The position numbers were made by a program, and so were the translations under genes. The notes under the pieces are model-generated. The model searched no databases, was not told where the DNA came from, and saw only the letters and a list, made by a program, of their open reading frames with translations. Shown one piece after another: positions 44,593 through 56,500 of a stretch of DNA of 64,000 nt; the first letter of the stretch is position 1; the number at the start of each line of letters is the position of its first letter. Origin of the DNA: Tolypocladium sp. Sup5 PDA-1 (lineage: Eukaryota > Ascomycota > Sordariomycetes > Hypocreales > Ophiocordycipitaceae); NCBI GenBank assembly GCA_000750105.3, contig JPHH03000019.1, positions 248,001-312,000 of the forward strand, in the 5' to 3' direction.

Positions 44593-47500
44593 GATGCCTC
44601 ATGTCTCTCGGCGTGCGTTGGGGGGCGGTCTTCTGGCGTCGTACTGCTGCGTGTGCCTGGGCGTGTAGAGCTGCCCTGTGTTGTGCAAACGGCAGCTTCG
44701 ACGACGCGTGTGGGAGGCGACGGTGATGGGACTGTATGAAGGCCCAAGGGTCATTCATGCGAGCTGTTGCAGATCCACCGATCTGGTGACGTCGGACGAG
44801 CGCACAGACCATGCACAAAACTAGTGCACTGCCATGTGGGGCACTGTGCACCTGAACCGCGCCTGCATAATTCTACTCACCATCACCATCAGTGTCTCCC
44901 GAGTCCCGACCTCTGGCGACTCTCAAAGTACCCTTCACGACACGACCTTACCCTACCTTACCTTGGCAGTACAGTCGCACACGGCCGTTACGGTTCTCTC
45001 TGTATTATTGCCGCCCGCCATGTCGGAACACTTGCGCTATTTTAATTAGAACCGAGTCGCGCTTTACGCCGAGACACGGGAACACAAAGCGCTGCGACTT
45101 CCAGACCATCATGTGGCTCGCCGCTTACCCTACATGTCATGTGAACATAACTGTCTCCCGAGACAGTATCTATGTAGTATCAGCCTTAACTCGACTGACC
45201 GGGGCCAAAATCAGATAGGGAACGTGACGTCGTAATGAACAAGCCGCGCCTCCCGCGACATTACACCCAACGGGTGGCAACTCCTAGAGGATAAGGTTGC
45301 GAATGTCGAAGGTCGACATGCAAGTCCCTGATGGACAAGCTCAAAGGCCAATCGACTGATGTGGACAAGGCCTGTCGCCCACATTCCGTGCGAATTCGAA
45401 AGACGCATGATCTATTATTACTCTCAAGATTAATCATTCCCATGTACTTGTAATGAACGGTGCTTCACGTAGTGAGTTGAGGAACGTCCGCCAACCCGGC
45501 CAATCTACCAGAGCCATGTCAACCGTGCTAAATCGAGCTCACAACAGGCATGCGGCCATCCACATCTCATACAACGTGGGCTCAAGTCCTCTCCAGTAGG
45601 TGGCCAGAGTCCGAAACCAAGCCTACAGAAGCTTGGGGGACCATCGGCCTTCCTCATCAGGCAGACTGTCACCCGACCAACTCTCGCCAACGTTGCCTGC
45701 AGGAGCCGGCACATCCCTCGCCTGCCCATGCCGCCCCTGATAGCCGGCAGGGACACCAGTCACGACGTTTCTGTGTTGCAAGATACACTTCATCTCATCT
45801 GCCCCTCAGATTGAACAGCCGCGGGTCGATGGCGTAGGAATCTCCAGGCTATGCAGCTAGCCGCCTCGGACGAGTTGAAGCCGGACGTCGGGTCTTATAT
45901 CGGGCCGCGAGGGTTGCCTTGCTGCTTCAGCTAGTTTAATCATCATGTCGGTACGCGGACAGCCAGTCTTTGCACTGGCCAGCCGACGAGGCAACCGGGC
46001 TCCTGATGCACAGTCAGCGTTACACCAAGTGTAAAAAAGGCATCAAAGCGTCTCTGAAGCGATCGTCAAGCTCCCGGACCTTCTCTTGCAACATACAATG
46101 GCTCAGTTCCAAGGGGAATGCGGTGTGCATCGCAGGCCGCATGCATGCAAAGGCCATCTTCGAGCCCCGGCGGCGGAGCCGAGTCTTCTGGACCGTCGTG
46201 TCCATCAGCCGTTGGCGCATCGAGTTTTCATTTCCACCCTGTGGTACACACCGACGAGACTCATCAGAACTGACGTGTCGAAAGGCCCCAATGTATCGCG
46301 AGAACGGCCGTAGGCCTCTCTTTTGGAGTTGCCGTCGCCATGCGTTTTCCATGCAGGAGGAGGTGTAACGGCTTGAGTCAGACTGCTCACCGGATCAAAA
46401 CGCCCAATGTGCTCACGGACGAACTGGCCAGCGAAGTCTCCCTCCGCCTAGGCATTTGCAGAAACTCGGCTACCTCTACTGCTCGCCATTTGCGCGAGGC
46501 AGTCAGCAAGCGCTTGTGGCACACGAACTTTTCTGTCTAGACACAGCAGATGCAGCTAGCGGTTTGGTGTTTCCATGTTGACATGGAGGAAGACCCCCAC
46601 GGGATGTCATCCAGCGCGTCGACGTCACCAGAACTTGCGCAACAATGCTGGTACGGCTTACCGACAGCCACGGCCGATTGCGTTGCTATATACAGCAGTC
46701 GGTCAGAGCGGTGCCGGCATGGTCGGATCGAGACAGAATCGACATCTTACCGACGCTTGTTTTGAGAGACATAGTCAACGGCCCTACCTTTAAGTCAGAT
46801 CAGGGCACGACACGGGTCACCAACAAGGTACCATCTGGTCATTGCATCCTGACATGATTGCTTTGGGCTGACAAAAAGCAACGCGGTCGGCTGGAGTAGC
46901 AATACACTGGATGTCTGTGGCACAGAGGGAGATCGCTGTAATGCGACCGACGTCATCCCCTGCTTCTCTGTCTGCTGGAGGACCCCATTGGTATCGTCAG
47001 GCGAGCACAAAAGGTTTGGGCCGGGGGACCTGAACCGAGTAGCAGGGGATGGCCGCCGAGGCTGTATGCAGGTGAGGGAGGCGGTTGGACCGGACCAGAG
47101 GATACCTTGCGTCGTTTCTCTAAACTGGAGAGACCGAATTGTCAGATACACACAAGCTCGTAAACAAACCAATAGGTAGGTATCATAGTGTTGCTTCGGC
47201 GGCCTCTATGACAGGGACCAGGTTCCGGCCTCGTCTCTGCCTGCCGTTGCAGGAACCACGCTGCAGCATGTGGCTACAGAGGCGTTACAGTGCCTGGCCA
47301 TGGTCGTACCAACAAGCAGTTTGGGCCGTTGCGCGACCATCGGCGAAGCCGTCATTGAGCAATAGAAACCCTTTGAGTAGAAGGCCAGATTTGCATTTGT
47401 GTATGGCCAATAATGATCAAATATTGTCATATTGAGCAACCGAAACACACGAGAGCCATAGATTGTGGCTAAGGCCGTTGCCAAACGGATGGTGGAGTGT

Positions 47501-49132
47501 AACGACTCGAGACCGGACGGACAGAGCAATCTCTTTGGCCATCGTCGTGGCTGGCTGTCAGCACTGCCAACCCCTGACATTAGCAGAGCTGTGGCTTCTG
47601 GCCTGCAGGTGTCAATCTTCCCATGGCGTTCGACACCGTTTCGGTGCAGACGTCATTCGCAACGTCTGGGTGGCACGCCCTACACTTGAGGGTATCATCA
47701 ATATCTTACTTCAAGACATTCGAAATCACTCTCCCATAGCCACTTTGCTTTGAGCTCGAGCGACCAAACCATCGGCGCCAACGACCACTATGTCATGTGA
47801 CACCGCCTTGGAGGGAGATGTAACCGTAAGATGTAACAAGTCCCGTGGGCGTGGGTATAATGTGTTGAAACCATCTCACCAAAGGCGGCCTTGCATCGTG
47901 CCGTCGGTATGTCGGATGAACGGCCGCTTGACGCTGTACCTAGCCGCGAGCTTGTGCATCCGCGACATGCGATGACATCCGATGTCGGGACTTCCCGTGT
48001 CAGCATGGCTGCCGCCAATAGCTGCATTCAGTGCGTCAGGGACGATCTATAATGAGCCAGGTTCAGATAGCCTGAGTTGGACAGTGAACAGCGGGCAGAG
48101 CACAAAGTAACGGATACCAGCTCCTTGTCTGGGGCGCAAAGCCACATGAACGTGGCTGCTTGGTGACGCCCGCATAGGAGGCGCACGTGCGTTTCGTGTC
48201 CAGGCCATGCCGCTGCTGGATAGTTGAGCGTTGTGACAAGTGATCGGGTCGTCATCTGAGTTTCACAACGTCTAATGAAAGTGAGCGGGATGCTCAGGAC
48301 TGACCTGATGGGAATGCTCACCCGGGGGCCTGATACCAATACCTTTGGCCGCTTACTGTGGCATATGCCCCTCAATGCAGGCTGCCGCCATGCAGGGCAC
48401 TTGCAAAGTTTGCTGGTCACGATGCTCCAAAGCTCGCGAAATGCTGGAGCAACATCGTCGTGGCCATGGCTTTGCAGTCCACCGACTCTGTGATGTAAGG
48501 AAGTTCAGCCGTGTCCGAATATACCCTCCTCCTGCACCTACCCGCACAAGTGCAAGGGGGTACTTCTGCTTTAGGGAAAGTTGAATGGCAACAACAAGGG
48601 TCGAGGCAGACGGGCGGCAGGACTCGGGCACTCCTTGTTTTGGCCCACATTCATTCTCTAGGGCTGGCCGAACGGTAAACTGCTGCCCATGTTGAAAGTC
48701 AAAAGCAGTCTTTCTCGTGGCTCATGAGCGGGGACAGAAACCGGCGTCGAGGATTCCACTCTCCGTCTCCATACCGTGCCCATAAGCCATCAGCCCCCAG
48801 ATACGACACACTATCAGATACCAAAGACTCATATCCGAGTGGGTGGCCAGGTTGAATTGCGTGGCTGCGTAACTGTGGCCTCGGCGGTGGGTATGAAAGC
48901 ATGTTCCACGGAGGCGTCGCGAGACGCAAAGACAAATGGATTCTCGCTTGAAGCCTAGTATCAGCCCGTCGCCGACCTATGCAAGGAACCGAGGCATTGA
49001 TACATGGCACGTCGCCATGAAGAGTTGTCAAGTGTGACAGTCAGCGCTCCGGTGGCGTTGAGGCGGACAGGCAGCCGCTGCGATGCTGAGAAGATTGTGA
49101 CGATGCCGACTGCCTGCGCCGCGAGAGCAAAG
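44593..49132. other. gene-poor region, 4.5 kb
   Basis: Open frames on both strands are short, overlap each other antisense and have no recognisable domain, splice pattern or transposon motif. I found no terminal inverted repeats by eye, and no tRNA was recognised. It may be promoter, relic or lineage-specific sequence. Confidence 0.4.
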
Positions 49133-49139
49133 TATAAAA
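49133..49139 (+). promoter_or_regulatory. TATA box
   Basis: TATAAAA followed about 30 nt later by an ATG at 49168, and 270 nt later by the small gene at 49402. Confidence 0.4.
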
Positions 49140-49181
49140 CGTGCGCCTTGTCGCTTCGATCTCAGCCATGTCTTCTCGTAC

Positions 49182-49342
49182 CAACAGGCGCAACTCACAG
49201 AGAAGCGCCCCATCGAGTCTGCTCACGGCAACAAGCGCAACTCGCACAGAATCATCCCACAGAGTCTGCTCACGGCAACAAGCGCAACTCGCATAGAATC
49301 ATCCCACAGAGTCTGCTCACGGCAACAAGCGCAACTCCCAGA
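49182..49342 (+). repeat. 47-bp tandem repeat, about 3.5 copies
   Basis: Copies share GAGTCTGCTCACGGCAACAA and GCGCAACTC. The GAGTCT block begins at 49215, 49262 and 49309, an exact 47-bp period. A diverged partial copy precedes it from about 49182. The period is not a multiple of three, so each unit shifts the reading frame of the ATG-initiated frame at 49168, which then ends at a TAG inside the second GAGTCT-anchored unit. Confidence 0.85.
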
Positions 49343-49401
49343 CAAGCCCATTGAGCCAAAGTCGGTATAAGCATTCCGAAAACCTGTCAGGCACGGTTAT
49401 A

Positions 49402-49724
49402 ATGCCCGGCCAGACCGACAACAAGTCTGACAACAAGTCTGGAGGTACCGCTGGAGCCGCCGCCGGAGGTGAGAGCGCCATCACACTGTCCCTTGCATCG
49501 TCAGAGAGGTGCTGACCGTCGATTTAGGCAGGAAGACGTCCGGCAGTGGGAAACCGAATGTCTCCATGGAGAACTGGTTGACCGAAAGCAAATGCAATGC
49601 CCCATGGGTTCCGCCCAACATCGGCAATACTGGGACCGGGAGTGGTCAAAACAAGAGTGGTAGTGCGGCTGAAGGCCATGAAGATGCCCGCTCAACTGCG
49701 GCGACTCAGGGTTCGGCAAGGTAG
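49402..49724 (+). CDS. small orphan protein, 87 residues
   Basis: Exons 49402-49468 and 49528-49724 with a good GTGAGA donor, CTGACC branch and TTTAG acceptor. The product is hydrophilic: MPGQTDNKSDNKSGGTAGAA, a central MENWLTESKCNAPWVPPNIG, then Gly/Ser/Thr/Gln-rich sequence to the end. The central block with Trp, Cys and Pro-rich turn is the only part that looks constrained. No signal peptide or membrane segment is present and I do not recognise the family. The splice signals and a compositional break from the flanks are the reasons for calling it. Confidence 0.45.
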
Positions 49725-52141
49725 CCTGGACGTATGATCGGTTCTCTGTCACATGGCGGCCATGGGTAAAGCAGAGCGCTGCCATTGGGACGGAGAGGGT
49801 GTCCTTTTCGCCTGTCCATGCGAGGCATGATACAAGTGGGTTGGCATTTTGTTTGGTGCTTTGCAGAGGCGGTGTTCATAGGCCGGTGGTTTGCTGCCGC
49901 TGGCGTAGAAGCCGTCGACGTTGTCTCCGCCGCATCATTCTCTTTTGTTTTGTCATGTATGTAGACGTGGACGAGGCCTCGAAATAGTTGGGAACAAAGA
50001 AAGTATGTTGTGCAACAATTCGATCGGCCTTCCTCCCAGCATCCGTGACGTGGTGATAGAGAATTAGAGATGTTGGAGATTGAGTCCGTGCGGACGGGAG
50101 CGAGATCTGCCGCCGATCCCAACCACCTGGGAGCCGCCCCCGACGGTAAAGGGGCGTCGGGCCCACGGCTGGCGGCCCCGTTCTGGTCCGATCCGATCAA
50201 AGACAAAGCTCCGCACGGCCTCGGCCGTCGCGTCCTTGACAGCTGGTGAGACCCGTGTCAGCGTGTCTGTCTGAAACATGTGCAGAAAAAACAACATCTA
50301 CCACGGCTCATGGCCGGCAGACTGGTCAAGACTTCGGGTTCTCAACGTAATTAATTTTGTGCCCAACCAACCGCGGCTGGGCTCCTTAGTCTCAAGAAAA
50401 ACCTGCTCCAACTCAAATGCGCAGCCAAGCTCGGAGCCGTCATCGACCCGATCTTGGGTGACTGGGTGTTCCCCGCAGCCGCAACTGCGCTTCGCTGGTT
50501 TGCAGTTCCGGTGTCGTGCGGTCTTTGACGAGCAGCCACATAGCGCCGTCCCCACCCATCCATCCACCCAATGGCGTCATGGTGCGACTGCATTCAGCGA
50601 CCGTAGGCCATGGCTGGTTTCGATGGAGGCCATTGCGGGCGAAATGCGATGGCAGAGATTCGGGTTTCTCGAATTGGCGTAAGGAGAACCGCTACGAACG
50701 GCGACTCTGGCGATGAGGGCTTGGTTGCGCGACGTGTCCAGCGTGGAGGACAACCGTAAGGTTTAGGCAGCTGCTGCAGGAACGGGCTCGGAAATTGCAG
50801 CATGCTCGGATTAACCTGCAGCGGGTCCCGTCAGACCACGGCCTGGAAGTCACCTCAAACAGCGCAGCAGCCACGACTGGAGGCGTGCCCCCAAGCGGTA
50901 TGTACATCTTGCCCCTGGCTGATTGCCCTGCAATCCTTTGGATCCGTCTCGTATCATCCATGTCACAGCCCAGCCCTACCGTAGTCCGTAAAAAGCAACA
51001 CATTGCGAGATATTTCAGCATGTGTCAATAAGTGCTCTTTTTGGGTTTTCTATGTTGCTTTTGCTGCATTGGCCTGTGAATGCCCCTATTTCCCCCACGT
51101 CTTTGCCTGCCTTTCCGATCTTGTTTGGTCGTGATACGCAGTGCTGTGCAAATCGTCCCAGCCATTTCGCTCCCCATGCCGAGATATTAGCGAGAACCTC
51201 CTCGTGTCGCGCAGCGAAGCCAATTTACCGTACCCATGTACTGTGAGCTTGGCCCAGAGAGCCAAGATTCGCACTCCGTATGCATCGATGAGGTGCATGT
51301 CCTCTCTCGTGATGCAACTTCAACTCCCACGGCTCAGCGACTCGCCATTCGCGATTAGCGCTCTGACACTGCTGGACACCCCCAACCAACGCCTGCAAAA
51401 CGGCGCCACAGCCACCGTCGCCTGCACCTGCGTCGCGCCGCCCCGCCCAAAAGTACCCGACCCGACCTGCCTTCCCACCTGGGCACCAGCAGTGGTCACC
51501 AACGAGTATTCCGCTCCGCCCGATCTCGTCACACCTCCATTTTCTCGTGCCTCTCGCTGCCCATTCCATTCATTCCTTTCTGTCCCTACCAACCTGACAC
51601 AACCCAACACCACAACCACGCTCGTTCCTCACCAAGGCCACGTCGCGTCGACGCCCACCACTTGCTTTCACCGACGCCAGCATCCTCGTCCGCGACGCCT
51701 CTGAACTCCGGGCTCCTTTTTGGCGTTGCTTCGCTCGTCCAGTTGGTGCGCGGTCATCCGCAAACGGTCGACGGACGAACTCTAGACGGGGCATTGACTG
51801 AGACGGATTGGGCGGCTCCTCAGACAGACGAACGACCGTCAGCCAACACCTCGCCCCCGGCTTCGCTCGCGCACGACGACTCCGATTTATCCGACGACAT
51901 TTCGACACCAATTCGCCCATTCCTCGCTGACTGTGACGAGGCTGGGATCGAACGACGACGATCCGTGACGTGCTACACCTCTTCATCGATCTGACGCCTG
52001 TAGCCGCCTGTGCTACAGCGTCTCCTCGGCTGCCGTCGAGTTTGTTTTTCGCGACAATCCCGTCACCACATCAACCACGTCCTGATCGCCTTGCACAACA
52101 CGGACCGACCTCGTATCGACCGACTCACCACCATCGTCACA
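49725..52141. other. intergenic with long C/T-rich leader
   Basis: No gene supported. From about 51380 the + strand is C/T- and ACC-rich, as expected for the promoter and 5' leader of the membrane protein that follows. Open frames there are low-complexity. Confidence 0.45.
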
Positions 52142-52936
52142 ATGGGTAAGCAGCCCAACTCAATCGCTCCGCCTTCACGTCCACTAACCTGCTCTCTCCC
52201 CTGTCATACAGCTCAAAATCAAGCACCCATCACCACAATCGTCCCGTTCAGCGACGCGAGCAAACTCCCCGACTGCGCCAAGGAGTGCGGTCATCTCTAC
52301 GACGCCAACGGTGCCTGCGTACCTCCCGCCGCCCCCCCGGGGAACCCCGCTGCCTACACCGCCTGCTTTTGCTCGGATCCCAGGGTTGCGGCGTTCTCGA
52401 AAGGAACCGCGGGCGTTTGCGACCAGGCTTGTACCGGGGTGCAAGGGGGGCTGCAGTCCATCGCCGGCTGGTTTCAAAGCGCCTGCAAGAACGTGGACAA
52501 AGGCGAAAATGGCAACCAGCCTACAAGCACCAGCACTAGCACCCCCGGCTCGTCAAATAATAATACTGGCGGAGGCGACTGGTGGGTCGAGATTCAGTTC
52601 CGCCTGGTCCGAAGGCGTATGTTAACATTCTCGCGCAGGCTCTCTAACCACTGGCAATGGGTCATAATGCTTGTCGTACTAGTCGTTGCCATCGCGGGCT
52701 TGTGGATCGGCGCATGCATCTGGCGCCGCCGATACCTCCGCAAGAAGGACCGCCAAACCTCGCTCGGCCAAAAGCACTCTGGCTCCGCCTCCAACCCGTC
52801 CTGGGGCCCCGCCGTCACGGGATCCGAGTCTGCCACGCCGATGACCCCCGGACGCGATGCCGAGAGGGCAGCCTACGCCGAGAAGCCGCGGAAGACCAAG
52901 GAGAAGAAGAAGTGGACCGTTAGCCAGCGGACGTAA
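52142..52936 (+). CDS. Cys-rich single-pass membrane protein (CFEM-like spacing)
   Basis: Exons 52142-52145, 52212-52581 and 52639-52936 encode 223 residues. The first exon is only ATG plus one base, giving MAQNQAPITTIVPFSDASKL. Eight Cys lie between about residues 23 and 96 (PDCAKECG, GACVPP, TACFCSDPR, GVCDQAC, SACKN), reminiscent of CFEM domains, although no cleavable signal peptide is apparent. A Ser/Thr/Asn/Gly-rich linker leads to one membrane span (WQWVIMLVVLVVAIAGLWIG). A basic stop-transfer CIWRRRYLRKKDRQ and a disordered cytoplasmic tail follow. Related fungal proteins are annotated as integral membrane proteins; a cell-wall or surface sensor role is inference. Confidence 0.8.
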   Translation: MGKQPNSIAPPSRPLTCSLPCHTAQNQAPITTIVPFSDASKLPDCAKECGHLYDANGACVPPAAPPGNPAAYTACFCSDPRVAAFSKGTAGVCDQACTGVQGGLQSIAGWFQSACKNVDKGENGNQPTSTSTSTPGSSNNNTGGGDWWVEIQFRLVRRRMLTFSRRLSNHWQWVIMLVVLVVAIAGLWIGACIWRRRYLRKKDRQTSLGQKHSGSASNPSWGPAVTGSESATPMTPGRDAERAAYAEKPRKTKEKKKWTVSQRT

Positions 52937-53549
52937 ACCGCGCCTTGGCCTCTTGGTAGATCGAACCCACACGACGATCCGACTTCTCCTTGCGCGAATC
53001 TTTTTTGATTCTTTGCTGAGGCACAAACCTGTATATCCTCTTGCGTTGGACATATTCGCCTTCCGTATCGCTATCGCGGCTCGCCCATGGAGACCCCCTC
53101 CATAAAACGGTTTTCTTTGCTCTTGGCCGCGGAGTGAGCCTTACTCCCTCCGCAACCGGCGTTCTATGCTACAGTTATCAATTTTTTTTTAATGTTTTCC
53201 ACTTTCGAGATGCTATTTTGGAATCTCCGGCGTTGCTGTGCGGAGTGGTGGGAACTAGGACTGTTTGTTAGAGGTGTCGGAATGGTAAGGTCAAGCATGG
53301 AAATGGCTTCATCTGTCTCCCCGCGCTGTATGGGTATTCCATGGAAAGGCATGGGGGAGGAAAGGATGTGACGGCTGAAACTCCAGTGTTTTCCTTTTCT
53401 TTGCTATTTTTGCTTTTCTATAGGTCTATCGATACAGCCAAAAACATGTTCATCTGCTCTAGTCCGTAGTGCTGCTGTAAAGGTGAAAGGTGAAGGGTGT
53501 GCCGTGTCCTCGTGTATTCCGTCTCTTTTCGCCTGGCCCGATTGGTGAA
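52937..53549. other. convergent intergenic
   Basis: 3' flanks of the membrane protein and the debranching enzyme, with a poly-T run near 53183. No gene seen. Confidence 0.45.
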
Positions 53550-56500
53550 TCACTTCCTCGCCTGCTGCTCCTCCAGGCCGTCCATGTACAAGTCGAGGAG
53601 GCAGCCTGCCGACCACGCCTGCGTTGGGCTCTGTCGACATGGTTAGCATTCATGTGCTCCTTTCAAGGTGCTTACCCGTTGAGCTTGGATCACGGAGAAG
53701 TAAAGGGACTTACCGAATCGGCGCAGTACTCGCCGTTCTTCTGCGTCAGCTCCGTCAGGCCCGCCCAGACGCTCTCCCGCATCATCTGCTTGCACCCGCC
53801 GAGCCTGCGGGTAACCTGCTGAAACGCCTCGATCCGGCCCTCGGGCGTGTCGCGCCGCTTGAGGTCAAACTTGAGCAGCGCGCGGAGGAAGAAGCCCGTG
53901 GGCCAGAGCCACTCGGGCCCCTGGTGGTAGTTGCGGCCCTTGCTGGTGGCGAAGTCGTCGCTGTCCTCGCTGTTGCGGTAGTACGGGCGGTAGTTGAGGT
54001 CCGCGGGGTCCAGCGTGGCCATGCCGGTTGGTCCGCGGAGGATGGTGTCGGCGAGACAGAGGGCGTGCATAGCGTGGTCGGGGTCGAAGAGGGAGGGGGC
54101 GACGGTCATGGCGATGGGGAAGTTGGCGCGCAGCTGGTAATCTTCGTACTCCTTGCCCGATTTGTACAGGTCCTTATAGATGCCTCGGCGGTTGACGATG
54201 CGCGAGTTGACGTCGTACTTGGAGTCGTCTTCGGGCGACAGCGGAACGTAGTAGCACCGCTCAAAGTTGTCCTTGATCCGCCTCGCCCAGTCCGCAAACG
54301 AGACTGAGCTGCCGTCGGCTGTCTCGACGCCCGAATGGGCATATTTGCCTTGTTCATACAGAGCAGACAGCCAGGCGAGGGTGCTGTACAGCAGCCCAGT
54401 AATCTCAATGGCCGCTCCATCGCGAGGAGTGCCCGGGACGCCCTTTGAGCGGGCCCGTTCACTCTCGCCCATCTTGTCCATCCACGTGCCGCAGTTGTGC
54501 TGGTTCCCACCAAAGATGATGCCGGTTTCCCAATCCACCTTGATATCTTGGTTGAATCCTTCATCCTTCATCTGAGAGTCGATCTGCGGCCCGGCATTCG
54601 CCTCTCGATACTTCATGCCAGACGCATGTCTTTGTAGCGCCTCTTGTATTACCTCCTCAATGGTGCTCTCCTTGGAGTAAGCTCGCGGGTCATCCGTCGC
54701 GAACCAGGTATCGTCGTATGGCAAGAACCTCCGTTTGACCTTTTCCTCGAGCAGGGCACTTCCGTTTGGTGCGTAGTGTATGTAGTCTTGAATCGTTTGC
54801 AGGAAGAACCAGACTGAATCCCGAGAGTTGTACCGAGGTGCGTCGCCGCTGCTCAACAGGTTGGGTATCATTCCGTGTTTCAAAACGCTGGCAAATGCAA
54901 GAATGTGCTCCCTGGCCTCCTCAAAACGGCCTGTTCCAAGGTATAGTCCACGAATGGAGATGAAAACGTCGCGTCCCCAGCATCTTGCCCATTCGACAGC
55001 AAAATGCGGCAGGCCAGCGGCGACACTCGGCACGGGCTTGTTCGGCCACAGAGATGCTGACTTCACAAACCCAGTCTGCTGAACACTGACCATGGCAAGG
55101 CTCTGCAGGAACCACTGTCCCTTCTTGACGTTGTTGTTCATCAATTCCATGGCTCTTCGCCAGCTCGCCATGTAGGCCGTGCGCAAAACGAGACCAAAAT
55201 ACCGCGGCAGCAAGAAGCTGGGGATGGTTCGGAGAGCATCAAATCGCTCCTTGAGCCACGTTGCCGGCTTTACCAGTCGTTCATTACCCGGGGTTGTGCT
55301 CATTCGCTCAACGCGCCCGACAATAAAGTCCAGGGCCCACGTCCCGTCCCTGAGGTTCTGGCACAGGGGATGAGCGAGGTTGTTCGCACGAATGATATCC
55401 TTGAGAATGCTCCACCAGCCTTGCAAACCAGCATACACGAGCTTTCCGTGGCCGGGGATATCATAGGCACCGTCTCGGCCAACACTGGAGTCTCGCTCTT
55501 CAGCTTCGCAACGGTACATGAGGAAGTTCAGGTCAACCAGGTCGAGCTCGCACCATGCCGCCTTTGCGCCGGAGGTAACGTAGGTATCCAAACCGGCCGA
55601 ATGCTCTGCAGTAGGAATCCATGTTTCGAAGAGCGCGATGCTTCCTGGAGGAAACTTGTCGCGCACCGTAATCATGGTGTCTTCACCTTGCGTCTCCATC
55701 TTGATGCCTGCCAGGTCAACCACACGGCTTGGTAGGCCCCTGAGATACTTCTCATCGCCCAGGGTCTTCTTCGTCGCTTCCTCACTGGCATCTACCTCGA
55801 GCATCCAGCTTCCCAGGTGTCTCGCACGCGTTCCGGAAAGATGGACTGGATTGAAGGCTCCGTTGCCATTCCCATACCCAGGGAACGCCGTGTGGGCAAT
55901 AAGGAAGTATCCTTTTCGAGACTCGGGATGCACTCTGTGCACAGTAATGTACTCATCCTCGTGATGGATGTGGGTCTCGTCGTAGCCATCTTTGCCCATC
56001 AGCGTGTGAATCTGGTTGAGAAGTTTCTTGACGCCGCCAATGCCATTCTTGCCGCCTCCAACCTTGACCGACCCGGAGTTTGATGACTCGGATGTGTACA
56101 ATCGCGTTTCGTTGACCAAGTCGATCAGTCGAGGATAAATCTCGTCGTAGCCCATGACGCTGCCGGTAGCACTCGAGCACATGCTGACGAGAGCGGCATT
56201 TGGCAGAGTGTCTCGAGCATCGCGCTTTTGCGCCGGTGTTTCATTGTCATGAGTGCAGTCCATGAAAAGGGCGTGGACAGGCGTCGGCTTGATCTTTCGA
56301 ATTATCTCACGAGTGAGATCGCCGTTGGCGTCATTTCTTGTCGGGTTCGTCGTCGTTGAGGTTGAGTCTGACTTGGTAATCTCATCGACCTCGAAGCTGC
56401 CGATAGGGCGGCCACCGTGTCTATGAACGAGCCTACTCAGTTCCGCCGTACTCCACGCCTGCATGGCTTCGCGTATCAGAGAGTTGAGGCCGAGCCGCTT

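Noticed and set aside
45970..46368. 132-codon frame and its 110-codon antisense frame
   Set aside because: Neither has recognisable features, and each is probably a shadow of the other.
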